From: Candidatus Moranbacteria bacterium RIFCSPLOWO2_12_FULL_48_12
Lineage (GTDB): Bacteria; Patescibacteriota; Minisyncoccia; Moranbacterales; UBA1568
NCBI GenBank assembly: GCA_001784735.1
Contig: MFSB01000006.1
Span: forward strand, 1 to 37,918
Length of the DNA: 37,918 bases
Reading direction: 5' to 3'
Shown here: positions 19,436-26,714 of the stretch, one piece after another
Position numbering within the stretch: the first letter of the stretch is position 1
Layout of the letters: every line of letters starts with the position of its first letter
Notes under the pieces: generated by a model
What the model was told of the DNA's origin: nothing
The model's input: the letters and a program-made list of their open reading frames with translations, nothing else
Database searches by the model: none
Translations under genes and position numbers: made by a program

Positions 19436-20845
19436 ATGCCTCCATTCTTTACGAAGATACGTATCGTACTCATCGTTCTTTTGATTCTCATTGTTACAGG
19501 AGGGTTTTATTTTTTTTCTTACGCCAAAACGCATAAAACAGAACTCGCTATAGGCTCTCTCAATCTTTTCCAGAAAGTCTCCCGGCTCCTTCCGCTCACT
19601 CCGGATACCAAAAAAGAAATCGAAGTAGTCAATACCCTCGTCGAGACTCTTACCAGAAAGGATGACCAGGTCCATGTTTTTCTGGTACTTTTGCAAAATA
19701 GCGATGAGCTCAGACCCGGCGGCGGATTCTTGGGCCAATATGCCCTCATCAAGGTAAAAAATGGCGAGGTCATATCGACCTTCGTGGAAGACGCCAACCT
19801 CCTGGATCAGCGTATCGTGGCCGATATCCCTACTCCTTATCCGTTTGTCCGCAAACTGCAGTTGAAAAAATGGAAATTCCGCGATTCGAATTTTTCTCCC
19901 GACTTCCCGACCAATGCCGAGAAGGCACAATATTTTTATCGTCTGGCTGGCGGTTATGAAAAATTCGACGGCGTCATCGCAGTCAATTCTCTCACCTTCA
20001 ACAACATCCTCGCCTTGACCGGACCGATCCAGATCCCCGGAGATTCCAATATCTACACTAGTGCCGACGGCGCATACAAGCTGGAAGATCGCGTCGAAAG
20101 AGTCTATCTCGGAGAAGATGTCCCAGCTGAGCTGAAACAGAATCGCAAGCTGATTATGAAAAGGATCGCCGCCGAGATTATGAGGCGCGTCGCCACCGTT
20201 TCCAACATCCCAAAACTGGCTGAATTTACCCAAAAAGAGCTCCGGAATAAAGATATTATGCTTTATTTCAAAGACCCCGCCTTGCAATCGCTCGTGGAAA
20301 GCGTCCACTGGGACGGGAGCGTTGCTGAGGATTGGATCAATGATTACGTGATGCTCGTTGATGCCAATATGGGGGCACTCAAGACAGACCATTATATCAG
20401 ACGCTCACTCGACTACACGGTTGATTTCACCGGTGAAAAACCGATAGCTACCATTGTTTATACCTACAGAAACACCGCCACTCACGGGGATTGGCGCACC
20501 AGCGACTACCACACCTATCTGCGCGCTTACGTGCCGAAAGGGTCGAAATTCCTCGAGCGAAAAATGATTAATGTCGTGACGACCAAAGAAGCCTTCAATA
20601 AGACGTATTTTGACGGATTCGTGGATGTGGAAATCGGGCAGAGCGATGTCAACACTACGCTCACCTATGAGCTCCCGGACACCATCACCCCTGAAAATTA
20701 TCGTCTCCTCATCCAGAAACAGTCCGGCGTGGGCACCCTCCCGGTTACCGTCCATCTCAAAACATTAGGCAAGGAATACATCCAGAACGCTGACCTTCTC
20801 AAGGATCTCAATTTTTCTATCCAAACGGTAGAAGGGAAGAAATAA
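19436..20845 (+). CDS. DUF4012-domain membrane-anchored protein, 469 aa
   Basis: A single N-terminal membrane anchor (IRIVLIVLLILIVTGGFYFF) precedes a large extracytoplasmic domain. DUF4012 hallmarks are visible: LLQNSDELRPGGGFLGQYAL, then RDSNFSPDFPTNAEKAQYFY, then FDGVIAVNSLTFNNILALTG. The C-terminal half is beta-rich (SLDYTVDFTGEKPIATIVYT). DUF4012 proteins occur in Gram-positive bacteria and CPR lineages, often near exopolysaccharide or envelope genes; their biochemical role is not established. I chose the ATG at 19436 over an upstream TTG because the anchor follows it directly. No Shine-Dalgarno sequence is apparent. Confidence 0.88.
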   Translation: MPPFFTKIRIVLIVLLILIVTGGFYFFSYAKTHKTELAIGSLNLFQKVSRLLPLTPDTKKEIEVVNTLVETLTRKDDQVHVFLVLLQNSDELRPGGGFLGQYALIKVKNGEVISTFVEDANLLDQRIVADIPTPYPFVRKLQLKKWKFRDSNFSPDFPTNAEKAQYFYRLAGGYEKFDGVIAVNSLTFNNILALTGPIQIPGDSNIYTSADGAYKLEDRVERVYLGEDVPAELKQNRKLIMKRIAAEIMRRVATVSNIPKLAEFTQKELRNKDIMLYFKDPALQSLVESVHWDGSVAEDWINDYVMLVDANMGALKTDHYIRRSLDYTVDFTGEKPIATIVYTYRNTATHGDWRTSDYHTYLRAYVPKGSKFLERKMINVVTTKEAFNKTYFDGFVDVEIGQSDVNTTLTYELPDTITPENYRLLIQKQSGVGTLPVTVHLKTLGKEYIQNADLLKDLNFSIQTVEGKK

Positions 20846-20946
20846 ATCCAGCACCTTTACCACAGGATATTAAACCCTGCGGGGAAGGTTTGTATTTCCA
20901 TTCATCCCCGTGGCAAGACCACGGAGTATTCTGGAAGGTGCTGGAT
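20846..20946. repeat. Inverted-repeat element H between the DUF4012 gene and thrS
   Basis: ATCCAGCACCTT (20846-20857) pairs perfectly with AAGGTGCTGGAT (20935-20946). Inside is a second hairpin, CCGTGG-CAAGA-CCACGG. There is no T run, so it is not an ordinary terminator, and T-box motifs are absent. Confidence 0.7.
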
Positions 20947-20961
20947 AAATCATCTTGCGCC

Positions 20962-20990
20962 TTGTCATAATCGCCGATTAATTCTATCCT
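20962..20990 (+). promoter_or_regulatory. Promoter of thrS
   Basis: TTGTCA, a 17-nt spacer and TATCCT. The -10 ends 12 nt before the thrS ATG, so the leader would be about 6 nt. Confidence 0.45.
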
Positions 20991-21002
20991 GTAATCATTA
21001 CT

Positions 21003-22238
21003 ATGCCAACACTTGATCCTTCAGAAGAAGTAAGCAATGACCACAAGCGCCTTGGCCGCGAGCTGGATCTTTTCGTGTTTTCCGATCTCGTGGGAAGCGG
21101 GCTGCCGCTCTGGACCCCCAAGGGGACGCTCCTCAGAAATCTCTTGGATGATTTCGTTTGGGAGCTTCGGAAAAAATATAACTACCAGCAGGTAGAAATC
21201 CCCCACATTACCAAAAAGGATTTGTATGAAATCAGCGGGCACTGGGATAAATTCAAAGATGATATTTTCAAAATCACTACTCGCGAAGGACATGAGCTCG
21301 CTATGAAGCCGATGAATTGCCCGCACCACACCCAGATCTATGCACGCAAACCGGTGAGTTACCGCGAATTGCCAGTACGTTATGCCAACACGACCATGTG
21401 CTACCGGGACGAGCAGACTGGGGAACTGAATGGGCTTTCACGAACGCGATCCATCACCCAAGACGATGCCCATGTTTTCTGCCGCGAACCGCAGGTCAAA
21501 GAAGAATTTCTGAAAATCTGGGATATTATCGAAACATTTTACAAGACATTCGGTTTTGCGTTGGAAATCCGCTTATCGTCTCATGATCCAGAACACCCGG
21601 AAAAATTCCTCGGCGACAAAGAAAAATGGAAACGCGCGGAAGACATCCTCCGCGACGTGACAAAAGAAAAGGGCACACAGACATTCGACGGAGTCGGCGA
21701 GGCGGCCTTCTACGGACCCAAACTCGATTTCATGGCCAAAGACAGCCTCGGCCGGGAATGGCAAGTGGCCACTATCCAGCTGGATATGAATATGCCGGAG
21801 CGCTTTGATCTCACCTGCATTAACGAAAAAGGAGAGAAGGAGCGCATTGTTATGATCCATGCCGCTATTATGGGGTCTATTGAAAGGTTCCTTTCAATTA
21901 TCATCGAGCATCTGAACGGGGCTTTCCCAGTTTGGCTGGCGCCAGTCCAGGTCATTGTCTTACCTATCGGAGAAAAACACCACGACTATGCCAGAGAAGT
22001 AACGGAACTGCTCAAAAAAAACGCTCTCCGCGCAGAACTCAACCAAGACAATGAGTCGCTCGGCAAACGCATCCGTAATGCCAAGGTGCAAAAAATCCCC
22101 TATCTCATGGTCATCGGAGACAAAGAGGTAGAAGCGAAGACTGTCTCATTAGAACACCGCAGCAAGGGCTCGCTCGGGGTGCAGACGATCGAACGGTGCA
22201 TCGAGATTCTCACAGCGGCCGTCTCTTCCAAAAAGTAA
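21003..22238 (+). CDS. thrS: Threonyl-tRNA synthetase, minimal form (no TGS or editing domain)
   Basis: Charges tRNA-Thr with threonine. At 411 aa it contains only the class II catalytic core and the anticodon-binding domain. The usual about 240 N-terminal residues (TGS and SAD editing domains) are absent, and the reading frame has no room for them. Zinc ligands are predicted at Cys106 (KPMNCPHH), His157 (TQDDAHVFC) and His286 (VMIHAAIMG). Motif 2 is around YRDEQTGELNGLSRTRSITQ and motif 3 ends GSIERF. The normally conserved HRA of motif 3 reads HAA, and RGFTQ reads RSITQ. The anticodon domain (about 310-400) is complete (LAPVQVIVLPIGEKHHDYAR). A perfect 34-bp terminator follows directly. Confidence 0.95.
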   Translation: MPTLDPSEEVSNDHKRLGRELDLFVFSDLVGSGLPLWTPKGTLLRNLLDDFVWELRKKYNYQQVEIPHITKKDLYEISGHWDKFKDDIFKITTREGHELAMKPMNCPHHTQIYARKPVSYRELPVRYANTTMCYRDEQTGELNGLSRTRSITQDDAHVFCREPQVKEEFLKIWDIIETFYKTFGFALEIRLSSHDPEHPEKFLGDKEKWKRAEDILRDVTKEKGTQTFDGVGEAAFYGPKLDFMAKDSLGREWQVATIQLDMNMPERFDLTCINEKGEKERIVMIHAAIMGSIERFLSIIIEHLNGAFPVWLAPVQVIVLPIGEKHHDYAREVTELLKKNALRAELNQDNESLGKRIRNAKVQKIPYLMVIGDKEVEAKTVSLEHRSKGSLGVQTIERCIEILTAAVSSKK

Positions 22239-22241
22239 TTG

Positions 22242-22275
22242 AAAAAACCATCTCGCCGCGGCGAGATGGTTTTTT
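22242..22275. terminator. Bidirectional terminator between thrS and the RNHCP gene
   Basis: A perfect 34-bp palindrome: 17 nt AAAAAACCATCTCGCCG and its complement, with six T at either end depending on strand. It serves the convergent genes on both sides. Confidence 0.9.
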
Positions 22276-22292
22276 GTTGTTGCACTCTTTCC

Positions 22293-22658
22293 TTACTGAT
22301 TCGCCAGACTGCGGGAAAGCGCGAGCAACGCTTCAAAGTCATCATTTCCTGCTACCTTATTTTTCTTCTCATAACCGCAACTGCTGCAACGATGGATTAT
22401 CACATCGTTCTTTCCTCCATGTGAAAACACCACCGGCTCCATCATCCCGCCACACGAGGCTGCTCGATCCCCCGGAAACATATCCACATGCTTGCTCCAC
22501 AGACACTTCGGGCAATGGTTCGTATAGCCATCCCCACTGATCACACTCGCGCACCGTTCGCACCGGAAATCTTCTTTCTTTCTTTGAAAAGTTTTCACAA
22601 ACGCGTTCCTGTTACAAGATGGATTAATTATAACAAACGAAAGCCTTTTTTGACACAA
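22293..22658 (-). CDS. RNHCP-domain zinc-binding protein, 121 aa
   Basis: A small zinc-ribbon-like protein. The core reads DFRCERCASVISGDGYTNHC, then PKCLWSKHVDMFPGDRAASC and GGMMEPV, the pattern that names the RNHCP family. A second pair, HRCSSCGYEKKN, completes a probable second metal site. Molecular function is unknown; nucleic-acid binding is a common guess for such ribbons. The start is a TTG at 22658. It is supported by GGAGG seven nucleotides upstream and by a gap of only 4 nt after the stop of the preceding membrane-protein gene. The first 24 residues (MCQKRLSFVIINPSCNRN) are not part of the domain. Confidence 0.85.
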   Translation of the reverse strand: MCQKRLSFVIINPSCNRNAFVKTFQRKKEDFRCERCASVISGDGYTNHCPKCLWSKHVDMFPGDRAASCGGMMEPVVFSHGGKNDVIIHRCSSCGYEKKNKVAGNDDFEALLALSRSLANQ

Positions 22659-22662
22659 CTAG

Positions 22663-23925
22663 CTACCTCCGTTTTCCCAAGATGCTATTGATGGCATCCT
22701 CATCCTGACAGGAATATTTATTGCTGGCGGAATAAAAACGTTTTTTCGGCCCCTCGCAGCCGCCGTTGTCCCGGTAGAGCGTCGCCAGCATCGGCATAAG
22801 AAATCCCGTATTCCGCGAGGTGAAGTAGCCATGGAGACGCCGGAGCGTCGCCTCCCGCGTGTTCTTGTCCATTCGCGTGAAGACGCTCATATCATCTCCC
22901 AACTTGCCGCTCCAATCGAAATGCACGAATACATCATTCGCTTTGGCAGAGTAGTTTGGGTGCCAAAGGAGCGCCCAGCACCAGTCCCCCGGTTTCTGCC
23001 ACCAGCGCGAAAAACACGGTCCGTCTTCGATACTTCCGTCTTCTTGCAGTCCGACGCCGCCCTCGATATAGTCAAAGAGCCGCAGATATTTCTCGTCCAC
23101 AATGTCATTGGTCTGCGCCCCGATCAAGATTTTCATTCCCAAAAAATCGGCATATTCGCGCATACCGATAATCACCTCCGGCATGACGCTTTGCGAAAGG
23201 TCTCCCGCATCCTGATAAAATACCTGTCCGAAGAGAAAGCTCTGAATTCCCATGTCCATGGCTTGTTCCGCTATATACTGTACATATTTGCGATATTCCG
23301 CCCGTTCCAGAGACGGTTTGCAGGTATGTTCGCCCCAAAAATTCTTGCTCCCCGGACGGCACATGTCATCGAAATCAAAATCCCGCTCTTCGGCCGGGTA
23401 GTAATAATTGGCCGTCGTATCGATAGCTTCCGCGATGAACATCCCGTAAACGGTGTTGGGTTTGGTAACTTTCTTTTGGATTTTCCCCGCGAGCTTGAAA
23501 TCCGGCGGCCGGAGCCACGTCTCGAGCGCCCGATGGAGATAATAACACTGGGAGCGGTTGACAAGCGCGATGGAACTGTTGATATCACCGCCATAGCCCG
23601 AAAGAAAACCATCTGCCACGCAACCCTGTTTTTTCATCCGTTCTAGCGAGGGCGGTGGCGGCACAAGCATGACAGGAGAAACTCCTTCCGTTTTTCCTTC
23701 CTGCGAAGCGCCGCCTTCATCAAAGGCCGGCTGTTCATCCACCCAATCGGTGAGCGGAGGAACCGGCATTTCTTCCGGTGGCGCGATAGCCGCTTCTCTG
23801 TTTTTTTCGGAAAATGGCGCAAAGAAAAAAAGCCCGCCGACAACAAAAATCACGACAGGAATGGAAAAGAAAAGATGTTTTTTGCGAAGCAGCTTCGGCC
23901 GCTCCGCCGGATAGAGTGGTAACAT
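22663..23925 (-). CDS. Membrane-anchored extracytoplasmic protein, 420 aa, possible TIM-barrel fold
   Basis: Family not recognised. The N-terminus (LLRKKHLFFSIPVVIFVVGG) is a basic n-region plus anchor, followed by a Pro/Glu-rich linker (EEMPVPPLTDWVDEQPAFDE). From about residue 100 an alpha/beta domain shows alternating strands and helices with many aromatic and acidic residues (KPNTVYGMFIAEAIDTTANY, YIAEQAMDMGIQSFLFGQVF, LGMKILIGAQTNDIVDEKYL). This is reminiscent of glycoside-hydrolase-like barrels. Cysteines in FDDMCRPG...GEHTCKPS and DGPCFSRWWQKPGDWCWALL may form disulfides. A sugar-active role is only a structural guess. The ATG at 23925 places the basic n-region correctly. A TATACT lies at 23954-23949. 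It is probably co-transcribed with the RNHCP gene. Confidence 0.75.
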   Translation of the reverse strand: MLPLYPAERPKLLRKKHLFFSIPVVIFVVGGLFFFAPFSEKNREAAIAPPEEMPVPPLTDWVDEQPAFDEGGASQEGKTEGVSPVMLVPPPPSLERMKKQGCVADGFLSGYGGDINSSIALVNRSQCYYLHRALETWLRPPDFKLAGKIQKKVTKPNTVYGMFIAEAIDTTANYYYPAEERDFDFDDMCRPGSKNFWGEHTCKPSLERAEYRKYVQYIAEQAMDMGIQSFLFGQVFYQDAGDLSQSVMPEVIIGMREYADFLGMKILIGAQTNDIVDEKYLRLFDYIEGGVGLQEDGSIEDGPCFSRWWQKPGDWCWALLWHPNYSAKANDVFVHFDWSGKLGDDMSVFTRMDKNTREATLRRLHGYFTSRNTGFLMPMLATLYRDNGGCEGPKKRFYSASNKYSCQDEDAINSILGKRR

Positions 23926-23979
23926 AATATGTGCAAAGAGCACATACAGTATACACCTTTCTGGAGTAAACCTCGAGAG

Positions 23980-24086
23980 TAAGCCCCGTTAGATAACTTC
24001 CAGAGGTATTAGACATTGTTCTCGAATGAAAGATACGCTCCTCACAGACAGCTCGACGAAACCATAAGATTCTCTAACGGGGTAAA
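23980..24086. repeat. Inverted-repeat element D
   Basis: TAAGCCCCGTTAGATAA (from 23980) is matched by TTCTCTAACGGGGTAAA (24070-24086), with one mismatch in the inner arm. The left foot TAAGCCCCGTTAGA is identical to that of element E. Confidence 0.75.
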
Positions 24087-24176
24087 CAAAAAACATCACG
24101 AAAGTTGTTTTATTTTTCGTATATGAGCAAAACAAAGCGTCTTAAGTTCTATGAGGTATACCAAGATGTAGCAAAC

Positions 24177-24824
24177 TTAAAGTTTTTTCAAATCCTCAAT
24201 ACTAATGTATTTGAAAGAATCAATAACTTTGTCAGCGCCACCTAACTCTTCGGCTGTGTGCGTAGTGGTAATCCCAATGACTTTCATCCCTGCTGCTTGT
24301 GCAGATTTAATACCTGAAAGCGAATCTTCAAAAGCCACACAATGTATAGGATTTATCAATAATTTCTTCGCAGTCAAAAGGTAAATCTCAGGATCCGGTT
24401 TGCCTTTGGATATCTCCTCAGCAGTCACTATTTTTTTGAAAAACTGACGGATATTCAAACCATCCAAAATAAAATCCGTATATGGTTTACGGGCGCTTGT
24501 TGCTACAGCAAAAGGAATATTGTGTGCTTTGAGTTCGTGGAAAAATTCAAGTAATCCTTCAGTCAGTGCTACTTTTGATTTGAATAGGAAAATTGCGATT
24601 CCCACTCTTTCTGCTGAATATTTTTCAAGCTCATCGGAAGATAATTGCCTATGAAAAAGGGAAGAAAAGATATCCGCTTCGGTTCTGCCAAAAACATTGT
24701 GTTTAAACTCATCTTCCGTCAAACGAAAACCATACTTCTGACACCATTGCCGCCATGCCTCTTGATGAATGCGTTCATCATCGATAATGACGCCATTCAT
24801 ATCGAAAACAATAGCTTGAAACAT
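24177..24824 (-). CDS. HAD-superfamily hydrolase (beta-phosphoglucomutase-like)
   Basis: A 215-aa subfamily IA haloacid-dehalogenase-type phosphatase or phosphomutase. Motif I is FDMNGVIIDDE with nucleophile Asp8. The residue two positions on, usually an Asp acid/base, is Asn10. The cap spans about 17-75. Motif II is VATSARK, motif III is the Lys of SKGKPDPEIY, and motif IV is AFEDSLSGIKSAQAAGMKVI. Relatives act on sugar phosphates. The D-to-N change argues against a mutase needing that base and toward a phosphatase or variant enzyme. A TACAAT lies exactly 7 nt before the ATG with no Shine-Dalgarno sequence, which suggests a leaderless message. Confidence 0.88.
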   Translation of the reverse strand: MFQAIVFDMNGVIIDDERIHQEAWRQWCQKYGFRLTEDEFKHNVFGRTEADIFSSLFHRQLSSDELEKYSAERVGIAIFLFKSKVALTEGLLEFFHELKAHNIPFAVATSARKPYTDFILDGLNIRQFFKKIVTAEEISKGKPDPEIYLLTAKKLLINPIHCVAFEDSLSGIKSAQAAGMKVIGITTTHTAEELGGADKVIDSFKYISIEDLKKL

Positions 24825-24830
24825 ATAGGT

Positions 24831-24836
24831 ATTGTA
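24831..24836 (-). promoter_or_regulatory. -10 hexamer of the HAD gene
   Basis: TACAAT on the minus strand, 7 nt from the A of the start codon. No convincing -35 was seen. Confidence 0.35.
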
Positions 24837-24876
24837 ACTTTCTTACCTTTTTCTGTTTATTTCTATTACTTTGAGC

Positions 24877-25020
24877 GAGAGACCCTCCTCCGCTACGCTA
24901 CGGACGGGCAGGCGGGAATCGCTATTACTTAGAGCGGGGATACAAGAATCTCCGCCTGCACCCCGCCAAGGCGGGAAGCATTGCGGGCAGGGAACCCGCG
25001 TATCTCGCTTGTTCCAAAAA
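24877..25020 (-). pseudogene. Two tRNA 3'-end fragments interrupted by palindromes
   Basis: The uninterrupted reference is at 26263-26300. Here GAGAGAC and GGGAATCG are separated by about 30 nt (24884-24913, ending GGGCAGGC). Further on, GAATC and GAACCCGCGTATCTCGCTTG are separated by 41 nt (24951-24991, TCCGCCTGC...GCGGGCAGG). That second insertion is in the middle of the T-loop. The 3' flank TTCCAAAAACTGCAAAATTT also resembles the flank of the reference copy. Confidence 0.75.
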
Positions 25021-25029
25021 CTGCAAAAT

Positions 25030-26190
25030 TTATAATGTAATCAGCGGGTGGGCGCTGGTGATTGTTTTCACTACGACGTTGTATTTCGCCGTGAAGGCCC
25101 GAGTAGCGACTCGTTTATCTTTCCATTTTATTTCATACGCGGAAATTTTTTCTCCCTCTTTGACGACCAGGTCAACTTCTGATCCGGTCCGCGACCGCCA
25201 AAAATAAAGACTTTTTTTCTGTCCAGCCAGCATATTTTGCTTGGCAAATTCCGCTACTACCCAATTTTCCCAAAGATGCCCAATATCCGACCGCAACGGA
25301 TTGGAGGAAAACTCATTCAAAATAGCATTGCGCACCCCCGTATCCCAAAAATATATCTTGTGGCTCTTGGAAATTTCTTTCCTCAGATTGGTGCTGAAGG
25401 CCGGTAAACGGAAAATAACAAAGGTCTGTTCCAACAAATCCAAATAGCGCTCCACAGTAGCTCTGGCCATTCTCAAGCTGGAAGCTAATTCATTGGTCGA
25501 TACTTCGGATCCGATTTGATGCGCCAGTAAAGCCAGAAGTTTCTTGATCAATTCTGGAGTTTTTATCAGCCCCATTTGCAAAACATCCTTGAAGAGATAG
25601 TCGGAAATGAGATTCAAAAGATATTGCTTTTTACCGCTTTCCAAAATCACCTCCGGATAACTTCCAAAAACAACGGCCTGCATCAAAAGCTCAGATATCT
25701 GATGGGAAAAATCCCTTTCTATTTGGTCGTCAGTATAAACATCGGCATACCACTCCTTGGAACGTACTATTTCCCCGAACTGCAATGGCGTAACGAATAA
25801 TTTTTCATTTCGCCCAGTCAAGCTTTCCGCCGACTGATTCAGCAAATCAAGGCTGGATGATCCTAAAAGAATAATTTTTGAAGACACATCTGAGTCATAC
25901 CACCCTTTTACGATTGAGCCTATCTGAGGCAAGCGCTGCGCTTCATCGATTATCAGATAATCCGGATTGCCAAAACTCTGCATCGCTTCTTTCGGAGACA
26001 ACGAGGCAGCAGAAATTATTTTTTGTTTATCGATATCTACGTCAAAATTCAAGAAAAGACTCTTTTTTGTCTTCAGCGCGTACTTCACCAGAGTGGTTTT
26101 TCCCACCTGTCTCGCTCCGATAATAATCATTATTTTTGGGGAGATAAGGTAACTCATGAACTTATTCTCCGCTTTTCTAGCTATATACAT
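25030..26190 (-). CDS. AAA+ ATPase with DUF4143 C-terminal domain
   Basis: A 386-aa ATPase of the AAA_14/DUF4143 family. Walker A is GARQVGKTT (25-33), Walker B is YLIIDEAQ (about 78-85), and the sensor region is KIILLGSSSLDL. A winged-helix-like segment (ELASSLRMARATVERYLDLL) precedes the C-terminal DUF4143 domain. That domain has a restriction-endonuclease-like signature (FWRSRTGSEVDLVVKEGEKI followed by EIKWK). The family is common in mobile or frequently exchanged gene sets; its biological role is not settled. The gene is flanked by two direct copies of a tRNA-derived sequence (24992-25032 and 26278-26318), and its stop codon overlaps the left copy. The promoter is near-consensus and gives a leaderless message. 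Confidence 0.92.
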   Translation of the reverse strand: MYIARKAENKFMSYLISPKIMIIIGARQVGKTTLVKYALKTKKSLFLNFDVDIDKQKIISAASLSPKEAMQSFGNPDYLIIDEAQRLPQIGSIVKGWYDSDVSSKIILLGSSSLDLLNQSAESLTGRNEKLFVTPLQFGEIVRSKEWYADVYTDDQIERDFSHQISELLMQAVVFGSYPEVILESGKKQYLLNLISDYLFKDVLQMGLIKTPELIKKLLALLAHQIGSEVSTNELASSLRMARATVERYLDLLEQTFVIFRLPAFSTNLRKEISKSHKIYFWDTGVRNAILNEFSSNPLRSDIGHLWENWVVAEFAKQNMLAGQKKSLYFWRSRTGSEVDLVVKEGEKISAYEIKWKDKRVATRAFTAKYNVVVKTITSAHPLITL

Positions 26191-26196
26191 ACTTTA

Positions 26197-26225
26197 ATCA
26201 TACAAATAACCGTACATTTTGTCAA
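26197..26225 (-). promoter_or_regulatory. Near-consensus promoter of the DUF4143 ATPase gene, leaderless
   Basis: TTGACA (26225-26220), a 17-nt spacer and TATGAT (26202-26197) on the minus strand. The predicted transcription start coincides with the A of the ATG at 26190. No Shine-Dalgarno sequence could be present. Confidence 0.75.
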
Positions 26226-26262
26226 GTGAACATTACAAAATGTAGTCTTCTTTAGTTAGATG

Positions 26263-26318
26263 AGAGAGACGGGAATCGAACCCGCGTATCTAGCTTGTCC
26301 CGAAAACTTCAAAATTTT
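26263..26318 (-). pseudogene. tRNA 3'-half fragment (right-hand repeat copy)
   Basis: Read on the minus strand: the 3' strand of an anticodon stem, ACAAGCTAG, then a T-arm GCGGG-TTCGATT-CCCGT and an acceptor-like CTCTCTC, with no 5' half upstream. It is 36/41 identical over GAACCCGCGTATCT...CAAAATTT to the copy at 24992-25032. Confidence 0.7.
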
Positions 26319-26351
26319 AATTTTAGCCGTTTTTGTGACCCCGAGTCTTTG

Positions 26352-26423
26352 AGCGGGTAAACGGAATCGAACCGTCATCCACAGCTTGGAAGGCTGTTAT
26401 AATAACCATTATACGATACCCGC
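26352..26423 (-). tRNA. tRNA-Gly (anticodon TCC)
   Basis: Perfect acceptor stem GCGGGTA/TACCCGC. Anticodon stem ACAGC/GCTGT around CTTCCAA. T-arm ACGG-TTCGATT-CCGT. No encoded CCA. Confidence 0.95.
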
Positions 26424-26520
26424 AATTGCCATCTTTTACCTCGTTCCCATTGTATACTACATAAATTTTGAAGCTCGGAATCCTCGGAAATCTAGTTTTG
26501 CTTTCGCTCAAAGATTTTCG

Positions 26521-26666
26521 GGAGAAGCTTGCCCGCACCGCATACGCGGAGCGTTTCGGGCGGGGCTGGCGTACTACCCGCCTCGACTCGCGACGCTCAT
26601 CGACGCGAGGCCGGCCATTGCCTGCCCGCCACACTGCGTAAGCTGTAGGTGGGTACTATTTACCCG
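26521..26666 (-). pseudogene. tRNA-Gly-like 5' half with three palindromic inserts
   Basis: On the plus strand AGCTT / GGCTGGCGTACTACC / CCATTG / GTACTATTTACCCG reads as a fragmented tRNA 5' half. The interruptions are GCCCGCACCGCATACGCGGA... (about 26531-26564), CGCCTCGACTCGC... (26579-26614) and CCTGCCCGCCACACTGCG... (26621-26652). The second insert matches the one in the tRNA-Pro fragment at 31913. The third occupies the same D-loop position as the insert at 19112. Confidence 0.75.
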
Positions 26667-26714
26667 TCCGTAACCAGAATGGTGGAGGAGGGCTCTCGCT
26701 TATTTTTCAGGTAT

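Noticed and set aside
20846-21002. T-box riboswitch upstream of thrS
   Set aside because: The T-box sequence (AGGGTGGNACCGCG-like) and specifier stem are absent, there is no terminator hairpin with a T run, and a promoter lies downstream of the inverted repeat.
24123-24242. Short plus-strand reading frame (MSKTKRLKFYEVYQDVANLK...)
   Set aside because: Half of it is antisense to the end of the HAD gene, there is no ribosome-binding site, and the first half is too short to judge.
24877-25020. Intron-containing functional tRNA genes
   Set aside because: The interrupted copies lack one half of the cloverleaf, so removing the inserts would not restore a tRNA. Inserts are far shorter than group I introns and are not at the usual anticodon-loop position.
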